Origin: Maribacter aquimaris
GTDB lineage: Bacteria > Bacteroidota > Bacteroidia > Flavobacteriales > Flavobacteriaceae
Length of the DNA: 64,000 bases
Assembly: GCF_014596745.1 (NCBI RefSeq)
Contig: NZ_JABTCF010000002.1
Location: forward strand, 62,001-126,000
Reading direction: 5' to 3'
Shown here: positions 16,499 to 24,900 of the stretch, one piece after another
How the letters are laid out: each line of letters opens with the position of its first letter
How positions within the stretch are numbered: the stretch's first letter is position 1
Notes under the pieces: model-generated
The model's database searches: none
The model's input: the letters and a program-made list of their open reading frames with translations, nothing else
Told to the model about the DNA's origin: nothing
Translations under genes and position numbers: made by a program

Positions 16499-17413
16499 CT
16501 AAAGGGTTTTTTTGTCCAAATCAAGTAAATAACCCACGGATAGATTAAAAAATCCGGTTGTTTTTAAATCAGTTTCTGATTTTACGGGAGAAGGAAAGTT
16601 AATGTTGTACCCAACCTCAAAATCCCATGATTTGGTAGATATCGAAAAAGGTAAGTTAATTTGGGTGTTCAGCAAATCGAAAATATCATCATAAATGATT
16701 TCCGCTGATGGTTCATTGATTTGAGCGTTTAATTGCTCCAATGCAATAGTTTGTTGTGCGATAAGAAAGTTGATTTTGGGTCTAAATCTTACAACTGACT
16801 TTTTTTGTCTAGCAATGGTTATGTTGGCATATGTTCGGGATGATATTTGAAAAGAACCATCAGTTCCGAACAAATAGGAAACACCAAGTGTAGTTCCTAG
16901 GTTTCGTTTTTTGGTTCGTAACCCGACACCTAAACTTAACGAGTTTGTAAAGGTGTCCCAACCATCGGCATAAAAAAACCGGGTATATTCAGCATTATAG
17001 GTCACCCGTTTATCCTTCCCCATGGTGTTGAAATAACCCACTGAAACATTGGTATAATCCCAGTTTGGTTCAAAGGTTTCGTATAAAATACCGGAAACAC
17101 TTACATTGAATCCTGAAGAACTATAATAGGATACTTGTGGAACGATACTGAATTGGTCGATGCCGGAATCGCGACCAGAGAAGAACGTATTATTATAAAA
17201 CGATGTGTTTACGTAAATGAAATTATAGGTATTGAATGAGTTTAAAATATCATCTATAAATTGTTGTTCGTTGAAGAAAAGTTCATCCAAAAGTAAATCT
17301 ATTTCATCTTCTTCCGGTTCTTGGGCATATAAATCAACAGAGGTTGCCACTGTAAACAGTAGCAACCAAACTGCGAGTAATCCTTTGCTGGATATTATGG
17401 GATGGTATTTCAT
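16499..17413 (-). CDS. putative outer-membrane beta-barrel protein
   Basis: The 304-residue protein has a signal peptide ending LYAQ and an acidic helix-like segment (EEDEIDLLLDELFF). Many alternating hydrophobic strands with aromatic ends follow (NVSVSGILYETF, NVSVGYFNTMG, SLSLGVGLRTK), ending in a strand-like VGYLLDLDKKTL. It is most likely a small outer-membrane barrel; I do not recognise a named family. It is the last gene of the ECF sigma operon, 13 bp after the LTxxQ protein gene, so it may be either the effector or the sensor of an envelope-stress circuit. Confidence 0.65.
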   Translation of the reverse strand: MKYHPIISSKGLLAVWLLLFTVATSVDLYAQEPEEDEIDLLLDELFFNEQQFIDDILNSFNTYNFIYVNTSFYNNTFFSGRDSGIDQFSIVPQVSYYSSSGFNVSVSGILYETFEPNWDYTNVSVGYFNTMGKDKRVTYNAEYTRFFYADGWDTFTNSLSLGVGLRTKKRNLGTTLGVSYLFGTDGSFQISSRTYANITIARQKKSVVRFRPKINFLIAQQTIALEQLNAQINEPSAEIIYDDIFDLLNTQINLPFSISTKSWDFEVGYNINFPSPVKSETDLKTTGFFNLSVGYLLDLDKKTL

Positions 17414-17426
17414 CTTTTAGTGGATA

Positions 17427-17948
17427 TTAATTTCCTCCTCCATTTCCGTTACCGTTCCCGTTTCCACTACCGGAACCTTGTCCGTTTCTACCGCGTTCAC
17501 CATCACCTCCAAAACCATTTTGATTTCTCATTTCACCTTGACCGCTGGATTGCCTGTTTTGTTGTACCCGTTCACGTAACATTTGGCGTTGCTCTTGAGT
17601 CAAGGATTGTCTGAATTGGTTTCTTACTTGGCGCAACTGACCTTCTTGATTTTCACATAATTGGTTTTGCTGATTGGAGAAAGATTCCCTTAATCGTAAT
17701 CTTATTTGTTCCCTTGTTTGGGTTTTGTCCTGCAAAATGGCCAACTGTTCATCGGTCAACGTTGCTCGAAGTTGTTCCCGATTCTGTAGCATCAATTTAC
17801 GTTGTGTTTGTAGCATTTCTTGTTGTTCCGTTGACAACTGGTTCATGATTGGGGAAAGATCGGTTTCTTGTGCAAAAAGAAAACTACTTGAAGTTAAAAG
17901 CATGACAAAACCGAAAAGTGCGATTAATGTTTTTAATGTTGTTTTCAT
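17427..17948 (-). CDS. exported LTxxQ-repeat protein (Spy/CpxP-like)
   Basis: The 173-residue precursor has a signal peptide ending LFAQ. A Gln- and Arg-rich helical body carries three LTxxQ-like motifs (LSTEQ, LTDEQ, LTQEQ), the mark of the periplasmic Spy/CpxP family, and the tail is glycine-asparagine rich (GSGNGNGNGNGGGN). Spy and CpxP are metal- or stress-induced chaperones and inhibitors of envelope-stress signalling. Its place after a sigma/anti-sigma pair suggests an extracytoplasmic feedback role. Overall similarity beyond the motif is weak because the composition is simple. Confidence 0.65.
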   Translation of the reverse strand: MKTTLKTLIALFGFVMLLTSSSFLFAQETDLSPIMNQLSTEQQEMLQTQRKLMLQNREQLRATLTDEQLAILQDKTQTREQIRLRLRESFSNQQNQLCENQEGQLRQVRNQFRQSLTQEQRQMLRERVQQNRQSSGQGEMRNQNGFGGDGERGRNGQGSGSGNGNGNGNGGGN

Positions 17949-18020
17949 GATTATTATTTTTTATTGTTAGGTACTTTTAATTATTAGAAACTGAAAGTTT
18001 GAAAAAGTTTGTTTTTAATT

Positions 18021-18572
18021 TTATAAAACGACATTTTCAATAAGGCTTTTTTCGATGTAATCATCTATTAATGAGTCTTCTATAATGATGGAATTAATAA
18101 ATATATTTTCCAGTTGTTGTTCAGATAGTTCGGCATCAACGATTATTTCGTTTAGGATATAATCATCCATAAAACCATCCATGTCCGCATCATCTACGAG
18201 AAGTGACGAAACCAAAAAATCATCGGAATTCAAATCCATTGAATTTATTTGCTCAACATTTGCATCTTGTGGTTCAATGGTTGTAGGGTCATTTTGCAGC
18301 CAAATAGTAAAACCTATCAATAGAATAAGTGAAGCTGCAATCGGATAGGCTATCATTGGCTTTAGCCCAAATACGGTTCGTTTTTGTTCTTTTTCCATGG
18401 GTAAACTTTTTAAAATATTGTTTTTGGATATAGAGAAATAGTTATCCGGAACATTCATTCCCAGATACTCTTTATGCGCTTGGGCAAGTCCTTTTTTATC
18501 GATATCATCATTAAAAAAGCCTTTTACGTATTGCCCAATAGGGTTCTTACTGTTTTTATTCTTCTTTGCCAT
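18021..18572 (-). CDS. putative anti-sigma factor
   Basis: The 183-residue protein has a basic cytoplasmic N-terminal region of about 75 residues, one membrane helix (PIAASLILLIGFTIWL, near residues 75-92) and a very acidic periplasmic region of about 90 residues rich in Asp, Ile and Leu. That layout, directly after an ECF sigma gene, is what an anti-sigma factor looks like. I do not see a ZAS zinc motif (HxxxCxxC), so it would belong to a divergent class. The periplasmic part may contact the LTxxQ protein encoded next. Confidence 0.6.
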   Translation of the reverse strand: MAKKNKNSKNPIGQYVKGFFNDDIDKKGLAQAHKEYLGMNVPDNYFSISKNNILKSLPMEKEQKRTVFGLKPMIAYPIAASLILLIGFTIWLQNDPTTIEPQDANVEQINSMDLNSDDFLVSSLLVDDADMDGFMDDYILNEIIVDAELSEQQLENIFINSIIIEDSLIDDYIEKSLIENVVL

Positions 18573-18596
18573 GGTATATATTAGACCTTTTGATTT

Positions 18597-19169
18597 TCAA
18601 TTAGTTTGTATTGTATCGCTGATAATTTCCTTTTCGATTGTTTTTACCGCGCTATAATAAGACGATTTCAGGGTATTCTCACTCACATTCAAGATTTCCG
18701 ATATTTCATGAAAGCTCAAATCATCAAAGTATTTCATTTGAAATACGCGTTGTTGTTTTTCTGAAAGGCTCGAAATAATGGAATGAAGTTTCAGTTGTAC
18801 CTCGTTGCCATCAAAATAGGCATCCTGGGTTAGATTGCTGAGGTAACTTTTGGTGGCGTCGTTTTGATAAAAAGCAGATTCTAATTTGTTCTTTTCCAAA
18901 AATCGGATGCATTCGTTATATGCAATCCGAAACATCCAAGTGTGTAGTGCGCTATTTTCCTTAAAATTTTGAATGCCCTTATAAACCCTAATGAAGGTAT
19001 TTTGGAGCACATCATTGGCATTGTCGTGGGTCAGTACAATTTTCCGGATATACCAATAGAGTCGTTCTTGATGAATATCAAGTAAATCCTTGAAAGCCTT
19101 ATTTTTTAACTTTGGATTCTTTAATCTTCTTATGAGCTCGGTTTCTCCTTTTATGGGTTTTATTGCCAT
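18597..19169 (-). CDS. ECF-family RNA polymerase sigma factor
   Basis: The 190-residue sigma-70 factor has region 2 (LYWYIRKIVL, DANDVLQNTFIRVYKGI, WMFRIAYNECIRFL) and region 4 (LSEKQQRVFQMKYFDDLSFH, EISEILNVSENTLKSSYYSA), and no region 1 or 3. It heads a four-gene minus-strand operon: sigma, putative anti-sigma, LTxxQ protein, beta-barrel. The promoter it recognises cannot be read here; the 168-bp upstream region shows no TAnnTTTG box, which fits transcription by an alternative sigma or by itself. Bacteroidota have many such units, often controlling envelope genes. Confidence 0.93.
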   Translation of the reverse strand: MAIKPIKGETELIRRLKNPKLKNKAFKDLLDIHQERLYWYIRKIVLTHDNANDVLQNTFIRVYKGIQNFKENSALHTWMFRIAYNECIRFLEKNKLESAFYQNDATKSYLSNLTQDAYFDGNEVQLKLHSIISSLSEKQQRVFQMKYFDDLSFHEISEILNVSENTLKSSYYSAVKTIEKEIISDTIQTN

Positions 19170-19281
19170 GAGGCGTCCTTTGCTTATTAGACCCTATACT
19201 TATCGAATAGTTTGTTTTATATTTAAAAGATACTGGAATTAAAATTTAGGACCTTCCAAAATGGGCAATCTTATCGTTTAT

Positions 19282-19325
19282 TTGAATTTTAGGGAACTGG
19301 ACTAGGGTTTTTATAGGAGGTTGTG
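19282..19325 (+). repeat. dispersed repeat, copy 2
   Basis: Bases 19282-19306 repeat 2066-2090 exactly, with weaker similarity for about 15 more bases. It lies between the broken lipoprotein gene and the sigma factor gene. Confidence 0.6.
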
Positions 19326-19337
19326 TCAGCTGTAGTT

Positions 19338-19766
19338 TTATTTTTTATTTATGTCTTTTTCAATTCCTGACACAGCTTTATCCATTTTAGCTTTTACATA
19401 TTGTACCTGAAAAGGAGTAATACTAATGGTAAATCCATTTCTCCAGTAGAAACTCACTGCTTGATTTTCCTTATGTACGAGTACTACTATTGGGATTCCT
19501 TTCTCTAAATCCATGAAAGATAAGTTCTCTGAATTCTTCAAAATCAGTGAATCATTTATGAATTATCCGAATTCAATTTTTTGAATAAAAGGATCGTCCA
19601 AAATTGAACTGGTCATTATTGCAGAAACAATAACACCTTGTGCTTTGTAAAATTCATTTTCATTATACTCTTCAAATGATTTTTCTCTACAAGAAATAAC
19701 TATAAATAGTAAGAAGCCTAATAGATAAATGAAAAATGGACTTTTTTTCAACATTAGGAATTTCAT
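19338..19766 (-). pseudogene. small lipoprotein gene interrupted by one stop codon
   Basis: From the ATG at 19766 the product has a lipoprotein signal (LLFIVISC) and runs 67 residues to IQKIEFG, then hits TAA (19563-19565). The same frame continues without further stops for 74 more codons (FINDSL, then FMDLEKGIPIVVLVHKEN to KDINKK). A TAT or TAC (Tyr) in place of the TAA would give a smooth 142-residue protein. It is therefore better read as one nonsense-mutated gene, or a sequencing error, than as two genes. I do not recognise the family. Confidence 0.65.
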
Positions 19767-19947
19767 TTTTCAAAATACTTACAACAATTGGATATCGTAA
19801 CAAGTTACTATAACTATCAAATTTAAGGAATATAGTTGCTAGTGCTAATATTCATTTTTTGTAAATACTTAGTAATCAGTGGATATTCCATCCTTTAGAT
19901 AAATATTTCCATCCCATTGTTCCACCGAGAAGGTTTACCCTACCATA

Positions 19948-20620
19948 TCATCGATCCATAAGGCGAAGCGCTTCGCGACGACTTAAGTTTGCCAATTCGT
20001 GATTCGCGACGAAAGCTTTGACCCACTCCGGGTTGGTTCTGCTGTATTCCCTCAAAACCCATCCAATGGCCTTATTGATAAAAAACTCCTTGGAGCCCAA
20101 AAGCCGTTGTATGATATGGCCTAATCTAAAGGTATCGATGTCGTCCTTTCGTTTTAATTGATACAGCAAACAACAGCGTTGCAACCAAATGTTCCCCGAG
20201 GCCAGCCATTTTTCAAGGTAAGTGTCCAATTGCCCGGGATAAAGCACAAAATAGGGTCCGATCAATTTAACGGCAATATAATCCACAGTGTCCCACCACG
20301 ACTTGTGGGTTACCATGTACTCCAATATTGAAATATCGCTTATACTGAATTGTTTGGTGTATTTAAAAACCAATTCCTGGGCAAAGAATTGATACTCCCG
20401 TTGCGGTTTTTGGCCATAGGATTTTAACCAATGCGTGGAGCTTTTCTTTTGGAGGTAAATACGATTGTACCAAAAAGGGTCTCTGGATTTCCTTCCGTTT
20501 TGGGGATGTTAACCCATAAAACTCAAACTGGTTGCGCATATAGGCTTTTTGTCCTTCTGCGATCTGGGGATTTGAATGGGCCTCGAATTCTTGCTCCAAA
20601 GTCTGTAAATAATCGGTCAT
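19948..20620 (-). pseudogene. AlkD-like DNA alkylation repair protein, frameshifted
   Basis: The N-terminal part (MTDYLQTLEQEFEAHSNP to LVKILW) and the C-terminal part (EYMVTHKSWWDTVDYIAVKL to RREALRLMDR) together make one complete HEAT-repeat AlkD-type glycosylase of about 224 residues. They are in different frames. Removing one of the two G residues at 20412-20413 changes WPKTATG into WQKPQREYQFFAQELVFKY, the expected family sequence, and restores the frame exactly. It is a single-base insertion next to an A/T run, real or a sequencing error. Family members excise 3- and 7-alkylpurines; WWDTVD is the catalytic-site region. Confidence 0.85.
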
Positions 20621-20627
20621 TTATGTT

Positions 20628-21227
20628 CTAATACAAAGTATGGTCGTGGTTCATGGGCAAGGCAATTCTTTTATTTATCAAATGACCTTCCGCGTTGAAC
20701 CAAAAATCATAATCGGTACTGTTCTTACCATTTTTACTTGTAATGTTCAACTTGTAGATATTGCTTGGGAGCAATAAGTTTTGAAAGGTGTTTTTTAATT
20801 GGGAGTCCTCACTTTCGTTTTTGTTGGATGCGTATTGCTGGTACATTCGTTTTATCCTGTGTTTTTCGAAAGTAGAGGATAACAGTCTTTTTATTTCTTG
20901 AAGGGTTTCATCTGGTACGTCTATCTCATTGATCTTGAATCCTGAATTCAGTAATTCCCCTGATTCATTAAACCTTAAATTATAATGCAAACGATTTTTT
21001 TTGAACTTAAGAATGTACGTAGAACCGAGACTATCTACTTCTTTATAGAAGCGTTTCCTTTTAATGTTATGCCCGGCAAGGGATGAATCCAATGGTATAT
21101 CGGGAAACTGGGATTTTTTTATACGGAATTCCCGCTCGTAATTATCCTGACCTTGACATATAAGTGTCCCACAAAATAACAGAATCATTACTTTTAATAT
21201 GGAAGTCATTGTTGATGTATGCATCAC
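20628..21227 (-). CDS. hypothetical exported protein
   Basis: The 199-residue protein has a signal peptide (VMILLFCGTLICQGQ, probably cleaved after GQG or Q). The mature part is basic and predicted mixed alpha/beta, with a repeated pattern of a strand pair: HYNLRFNESGELLNSGFKIN, then DYDFWFNAEGHLINKRI. The two 'xFNxxGxL' segments suggest an internal duplication of a beta-hairpin unit, as in PepSY/BLIP-like or YopX-like secreted folds. No family is named with confidence. It is 8 bp upstream of the frameshifted AlkD gene on the same strand. Confidence 0.65.
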   Translation of the reverse strand: MMHTSTMTSILKVMILLFCGTLICQGQDNYEREFRIKKSQFPDIPLDSSLAGHNIKRKRFYKEVDSLGSTYILKFKKNRLHYNLRFNESGELLNSGFKINEIDVPDETLQEIKRLLSSTFEKHRIKRMYQQYASNKNESEDSQLKNTFQNLLLPSNIYKLNITSKNGKNSTDYDFWFNAEGHLINKRIALPMNHDHTLY

Positions 21228-21277
21228 CTTAATTTATTTTATCTTGTAATATATACTCAGAAAATGGAGCTTGGCCT

Positions 21278-21841
21278 TTAAACCTCATTATATCTAAAAC
21301 AATCGATTTCATGGTCGTTGACCATACCTATGGCCTGCATAAAGGCATAGACCACGGTGCTACCCACAAATTTAAACCCTCTCTTCTTTAGGTCTTTGCT
21401 CAGTGCATCCGAAATTGCCGTGGTTGCAGGGCCGTTTTTATAGTTTTCAATATTGTTTTTTAAGGGTGCGTGATTAACGAATCCCCAGACATAATTACTA
21501 AAACTTTCAAATTCGTCCTGTACTTTCATAAACGCTAAAGCATTGGAAACTGTTGCACGAACCTTTAATTTGTTTCTGATGATTCCGGCATCCTGCAATA
21601 GGGTTTGGATCTTATCTTCTTCATAAGTGGCAATTTTCCTATAGTCGAAGTTGTCAAATGCCTTTCTGAAATTTTCGCGTTTTTTAAGAATGGTAATCCA
21701 GCTTAGTCCGGCCTGAAAGGTTTCCAATACCAAAAATTCAAAAAGTAAGGCATCATCCTTTACGGGTGACCCCCATTCTTCGTCATGGTAAGCTTCATAA
21801 AGGGCATCACCCAAGCACCATCCACATTTGTGTTTATCCAT
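21278..21841 (-). CDS. tag: DNA-3-methyladenine glycosylase I
   Basis: The 187-residue enzyme matches Tag throughout: CGWCLGDALYEAYHDEEWG at the N-terminus (zinc Cys and His ligands), LFEFLVLETFQAGLSWITIL (the aromatic/Glu pocket), the hinge AGIIRNKLKVRATVSNA, and the C-terminal KKRGFKFVGSTVVYAFMQAI with GMVNDHEIDCFRY. It excises 3-methyladenine from alkylated DNA. It lies near the AlkD-like pseudogene, so the pair may once have been a local alkylation-repair group. A second alkylation-type gene, the Atl at 55248, is far away. Confidence 0.96.
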   Translation of the reverse strand: MDKHKCGWCLGDALYEAYHDEEWGSPVKDDALLFEFLVLETFQAGLSWITILKKRENFRKAFDNFDYRKIATYEEDKIQTLLQDAGIIRNKLKVRATVSNALAFMKVQDEFESFSNYVWGFVNHAPLKNNIENYKNGPATTAISDALSKDLKKRGFKFVGSTVVYAFMQAIGMVNDHEIDCFRYNEV

Positions 21842-21941
21842 GTCATTTATCTATAGAATAAAGATATGGATTAATATGATTTTCAATAGACCGGTTTTAT
21901 GTTTTCTAACCAATGTGGTTTATGGTTTTTAGTAGGGGTGA

Positions 21942-22020
21942 AACATGTTCTTTCCGCTTTGCCGATGGATCGGCACTTGGCTTATATCCACGAGGTGGAA
22001 AATCCCGGAAAGAACATGTT
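21942..22020. repeat. long inverted repeat enclosing two hairpins
   Basis: Arms AACATGTTCTTTCCG (21942-21956) and CGGAAAGAACATGTT (22006-22020) are perfect 15-bp inverted repeats. Between them are a perfect hairpin GCCGAT (21961-21966) / ATCGGC (21969-21974) and a small hairpin CCAC (21988-21991) / GTGG (21995-21998). The transcript could fold as a three-way junction. It lies between tag and a small secreted-protein gene, 12 bp past the latter's stop codon. It may be a REP-like element, a structured 3' end or a protein-binding site. Confidence 0.65.
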
Positions 22021-22032
22021 CCATGGCTTGGT

Positions 22033-22392
22033 TTATATGGGTATTAATTCACCGCGTCCCAAAGCCTTCTCGTAGTCCGCTTTCACCTTGGGAAAAACCT
22101 TGAAGAAGCGTTGACCATCCAAAGGTTTAAGAATTATTTCCGTTTCACCGTTTTGGGATGATACCACTTGGGAAACTTCAACTTTTTTACCTATGATTCC
22201 TTTATAATCGGCGATTCCACCTCTTTTAATGATAAAATTCCTTTTTGGGAAATGAATGTATTTAAACTCCAACCCGGAAGAAGGTGTTCCTAAAATAAAA
22301 ATACTCCCTTTCTCTATGGGAAATTCAGTCTGTTGTCCTTTAACCCATCCAAAACATAATAAAACAGTGGTTAAAAAAATTAGCTTTCTCAT
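22033..22392 (-). CDS. small exported protein of unknown function
   Basis: The 119-residue precursor has a signal peptide ending KGQQ. The mature domain is small, basic and probably all-beta (SIFILGTPSSGLEFKYIHFP, KKVEVSQVV, TEIILKPLDGQRFFKVFP). No metal or catalytic motif is apparent and I do not recognise the family. It is transcribed alone, away from the TetR gene, and its 3' end abuts the inverted-repeat structure at 21942-22020. Confidence 0.6.
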   Translation of the reverse strand: MRKLIFLTTVLLCFGWVKGQQTEFPIEKGSIFILGTPSSGLEFKYIHFPKRNFIIKRGGIADYKGIIGKKVEVSQVVSSQNGETEIILKPLDGQRFFKVFPKVKADYEKALGRGELIPI

Positions 22393-22502
22393 AAAAATTG
22401 TGTTTAAAAATTAATGATTTGATTATAAATTAAGCTGAAATCAAAAATAATAAAATAGATAGTAAAACAACCGTTAAAAAATAGTTAAACAACCATATAA
22501 TG

Positions 22503-22523
22503 ATAGTAATACTATTATATTTG
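22503..22523 (+). promoter_or_regulatory. TetR promoter with abutting palindrome
   Basis: A perfect palindrome ATAGTA-A-TACTAT (22503-22515) touches the -7 box TATATTTG (22516-22523). It is 22 bp before the TetR gene's ATG. Two AAACAACC direct repeats lie just upstream. This is the usual place for an autorepressor site, so it is the probable operator of the TetR protein controlling the whole export operon. Confidence 0.55.
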
Positions 22524-22545
22524 ATCAACATAAAAATTGAAGATC

Positions 22546-23229
22546 ATGGATCGTTTGTTACAATCTGTTAAAATAAACATCAACGAAAATATCTATGTAA
22601 AAGATCCTGAATCCTCGGATTTGGGAAAGCGGATCATCGAGGAAAGTATCCTTATGATCAATGACATGGGTTTCGAAAGTTTCACCTTCAAAAAGTTGGG
22701 GGCTAAGATTGGTTCTAACGAGAGTTCCATTTACCGCTATTTTGAGAACAAGCACAAATTGCTCTTGTATTTAGCCTCCTGGTATTGGGGATGGTTGGAA
22801 TACCAGTTGGTCTTTGCCACCAATAGTATAAGCAATCCAAAAGAGAAACTCGAAAAGACGATTGAAATCGTTACCAAAGCCACTGAGGAGGATTCCTCTT
22901 TTTCACATATCAACGAGGTGTTGTTGAACAAGATCGTTATTAATGAGTATTCCAAATCCTATTTGACGAAGGAGATTGATGCCGAGAATAAAGAAGGCTA
23001 TTTTATAATCTATAAAAGATTGGTCACGAGAATCAGCGATATGATCAAGGCTATCGATCCCGATTATCCCTATGCGTCAAGTCTTGCCAGTACAATCCTG
23101 GAAGGATCGCTGCATCAGTATTTTCTAAGAGATCATTTTCCTTCATTGACCGACTGTCATGCAAAAAATGCCCCAACAGCCTATTTCTTGAACTTGGTTT
23201 TCAGCATTCTAATACCAAAGACTAAATGA
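22546..23229 (+). CDS. TetR/AcrR-family transcriptional regulator
   Basis: The 227-residue regulator starts at ATG 22546 (MDRLLQSVK); an upstream in-frame TTG at 22537 is unlikely. A helix-turn-helix is visible at about residues 30-75 (IIEESILMINDMGFESFTFK, then KKLGAKIGSNESSIYRYF, ending with NKHKLLLYL). The C-terminal ligand domain is not diagnostic. Its stop overlaps the start of the ABC gene by four bases (ATGA), so it is co-transcribed with the exporter it probably represses. The palindrome at 22503-22515 is a candidate autoregulatory site. Confidence 0.88.
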   Translation: MDRLLQSVKININENIYVKDPESSDLGKRIIEESILMINDMGFESFTFKKLGAKIGSNESSIYRYFENKHKLLLYLASWYWGWLEYQLVFATNSISNPKEKLEKTIEIVTKATEEDSSFSHINEVLLNKIVINEYSKSYLTKEIDAENKEGYFIIYKRLVTRISDMIKAIDPDYPYASSLASTILEGSLHQYFLRDHFPSLTDCHAKNAPTAYFLNLVFSILIPKTK

Positions 23230-24899
23230 CCAAAATAATTATGACCACATGGCAACGGTTAATAGGGCTGTTGCGCTTGGATAAAAGGGATATTTTTCAA
23301 GTTTTCTATTATGCGATATTTGCCGGTGTTGTTAACCTATCCTTACCCCTGGGTATTCAGGCCATCATCAATTTGTTGCAGGGTGCCCAAATAAGTACTT
23401 CGTGGATCGTACTTGTGGTATTGGTCACGATAGGAGTGGCATTTGTTGGGATACTGCAATTAATGCAAATACGGATTATTGAAAATGTACAACAGAAGAT
23501 ATTCACCCGTTCATCTTTCGAATTTGCCTATAGGTTTCCCAAAATAAAGATGAGTGAGTTAAGTAATTACTATCCGCCGGAACTGGCGAATCGGTTTTTC
23601 GATACACTTACGGTCCAAAAAGGAATATCAAAGATCTTGATTGACTTCCCTGCAGCGTTGTTGCAGATTATATTGGGTCTATTGTTGCTTTCATTTTACC
23701 ATCCCTTCTTTATCATTTATGGCATCTTGTTGTTGCTGTTGATCTACGTGGTGTTCAAGTTTACTGCACAGAAAGGGTTGGATACGAGTTTAAATGAGTC
23801 TAAGAGTAAATATAAGGTAGCCCATTGGCTTCAAGAGGTGGCGCGATCAATCGTTAGTTTTAAACTTTCAGGTAAAACGTCCCACGCCTTGGACAAGAAT
23901 GATGAACTGGTTTCTGAATATCTAAAATCAAGAGAGGGCCATTTTAGGATTTTGGTCCTGCAATACATCCAAATGATTGGGTTTAAAGTTTTGGTGACTG
24001 CCGGTCTGCTCATCATTGGGGGGCTGTTGGTTTTGAACCAAGAGATGAACATCGGGCAGTTTGTTGCGGCGGAGATCATTATTCTTTTGGTCATTAGTTC
24101 TGTGGAAAAACTGATTTTGGGGTTGGAAACTTTTTATGATTTATTGACCTCCTTGGAAAAGTTGGGACAGGTCGTTGATAAGGAATTGGAACCGCAGGAG
24201 GGCGAAATTTCCTTTGGGGAAGATGTGCCCCTATCTGTGGAGTTGGAGCATGTTTCGTATAAAGTGCCTGGAAGTAAAAAGATGGTTATCGATGATGTGA
24301 GTCTAAAGATCACACCTGATTCCAGGATGCTCATTAGGGGTAAAAGCGGTTCCTTAAAGACCACTTTATTGCGGATTATATCCGGCATAATGGAGGCGGA
24401 TTCCGGAGGTGTATACGTGAATGGTAACTCATTGGATGCTTTGAACCTTAATAGTTATCGTTCTCAAATAGGCCATACCTTACCAGGGGAATCCCCTTTT
24501 GAAGGCACCATCAGGAACAATATTACATTTGGTGATACCTCTATTTCACAAGAAAGGATCAATTGGGCCATTGACAAGGTTGGCCTAAATCAATTCGTAA
24601 AAGAACAACCCCAAGGGTTGCAAACGGTCCTTTATCCTGAAGGGCAGCAAATACCGTTTACGGTGTCTAAAAAAATTGTCCTTGCGCGCAGTATTGTGAG
24701 AAATCCGAAATTACTCCTCTTAAAAGATCCCTTAGATCAATTTGATAAAGAGGAGGCCATAGATCTTATTCACTTTTTAAGTGATCCCGACAATGGTTGG
24801 GCCTTAATCGTAGTTAGTGAAAATAAGCGATGGATCGATCATTGTACGCATATCGTAACCATGGAACGAGGAAGAATAATCAATGAAAAAGTAATCTGA
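23226..24899 (+). CDS. ABC exporter subunit with degenerate, probably inactive nucleotide-binding domain
   Basis: The 557-residue protein has a six-helix ABC exporter membrane domain (residues about 15-320) and a C-terminal ABC fold, but every ATPase motif is altered. Walker A is GKSGSLKTT (372-380; Leu377 replaces Gly). The LSGGQ signature is FTVSKK (478-483). Walker B is LLLLKDP (496-502; Lys for Asp, Asp for catalytic Glu). The H-loop His is Glu532, and the Q-loop Gln is absent. The frame is intact and codon use is normal, so this looks selected rather than decayed. It is co-transcribed with an HlyD adaptor and TolC, so it probably acts in export or as a scaffold without ATP hydrolysis. 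Confidence 0.85.
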   Translation: MTKIIMTTWQRLIGLLRLDKRDIFQVFYYAIFAGVVNLSLPLGIQAIINLLQGAQISTSWIVLVVLVTIGVAFVGILQLMQIRIIENVQQKIFTRSSFEFAYRFPKIKMSELSNYYPPELANRFFDTLTVQKGISKILIDFPAALLQIILGLLLLSFYHPFFIIYGILLLLLIYVVFKFTAQKGLDTSLNESKSKYKVAHWLQEVARSIVSFKLSGKTSHALDKNDELVSEYLKSREGHFRILVLQYIQMIGFKVLVTAGLLIIGGLLVLNQEMNIGQFVAAEIIILLVISSVEKLILGLETFYDLLTSLEKLGQVVDKELEPQEGEISFGEDVPLSVELEHVSYKVPGSKKMVIDDVSLKITPDSRMLIRGKSGSLKTTLLRIISGIMEADSGGVYVNGNSLDALNLNSYRSQIGHTLPGESPFEGTIRNNITFGDTSISQERINWAIDKVGLNQFVKEQPQGLQTVLYPEGQQIPFTVSKKIVLARSIVRNPKLLLLKDPLDQFDKEEAIDLIHFLSDPDNGWALIVVSENKRWIDHCTHIVTMERGRIINEKVI

Positions 24900-24900
24900 T

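Noticed and set aside
19338-19766. Two separate small genes at 19338-19541 and 19563-19766
   Set aside because: They are in one frame separated only by a stop codon, and the second has no sound start codon or signal.
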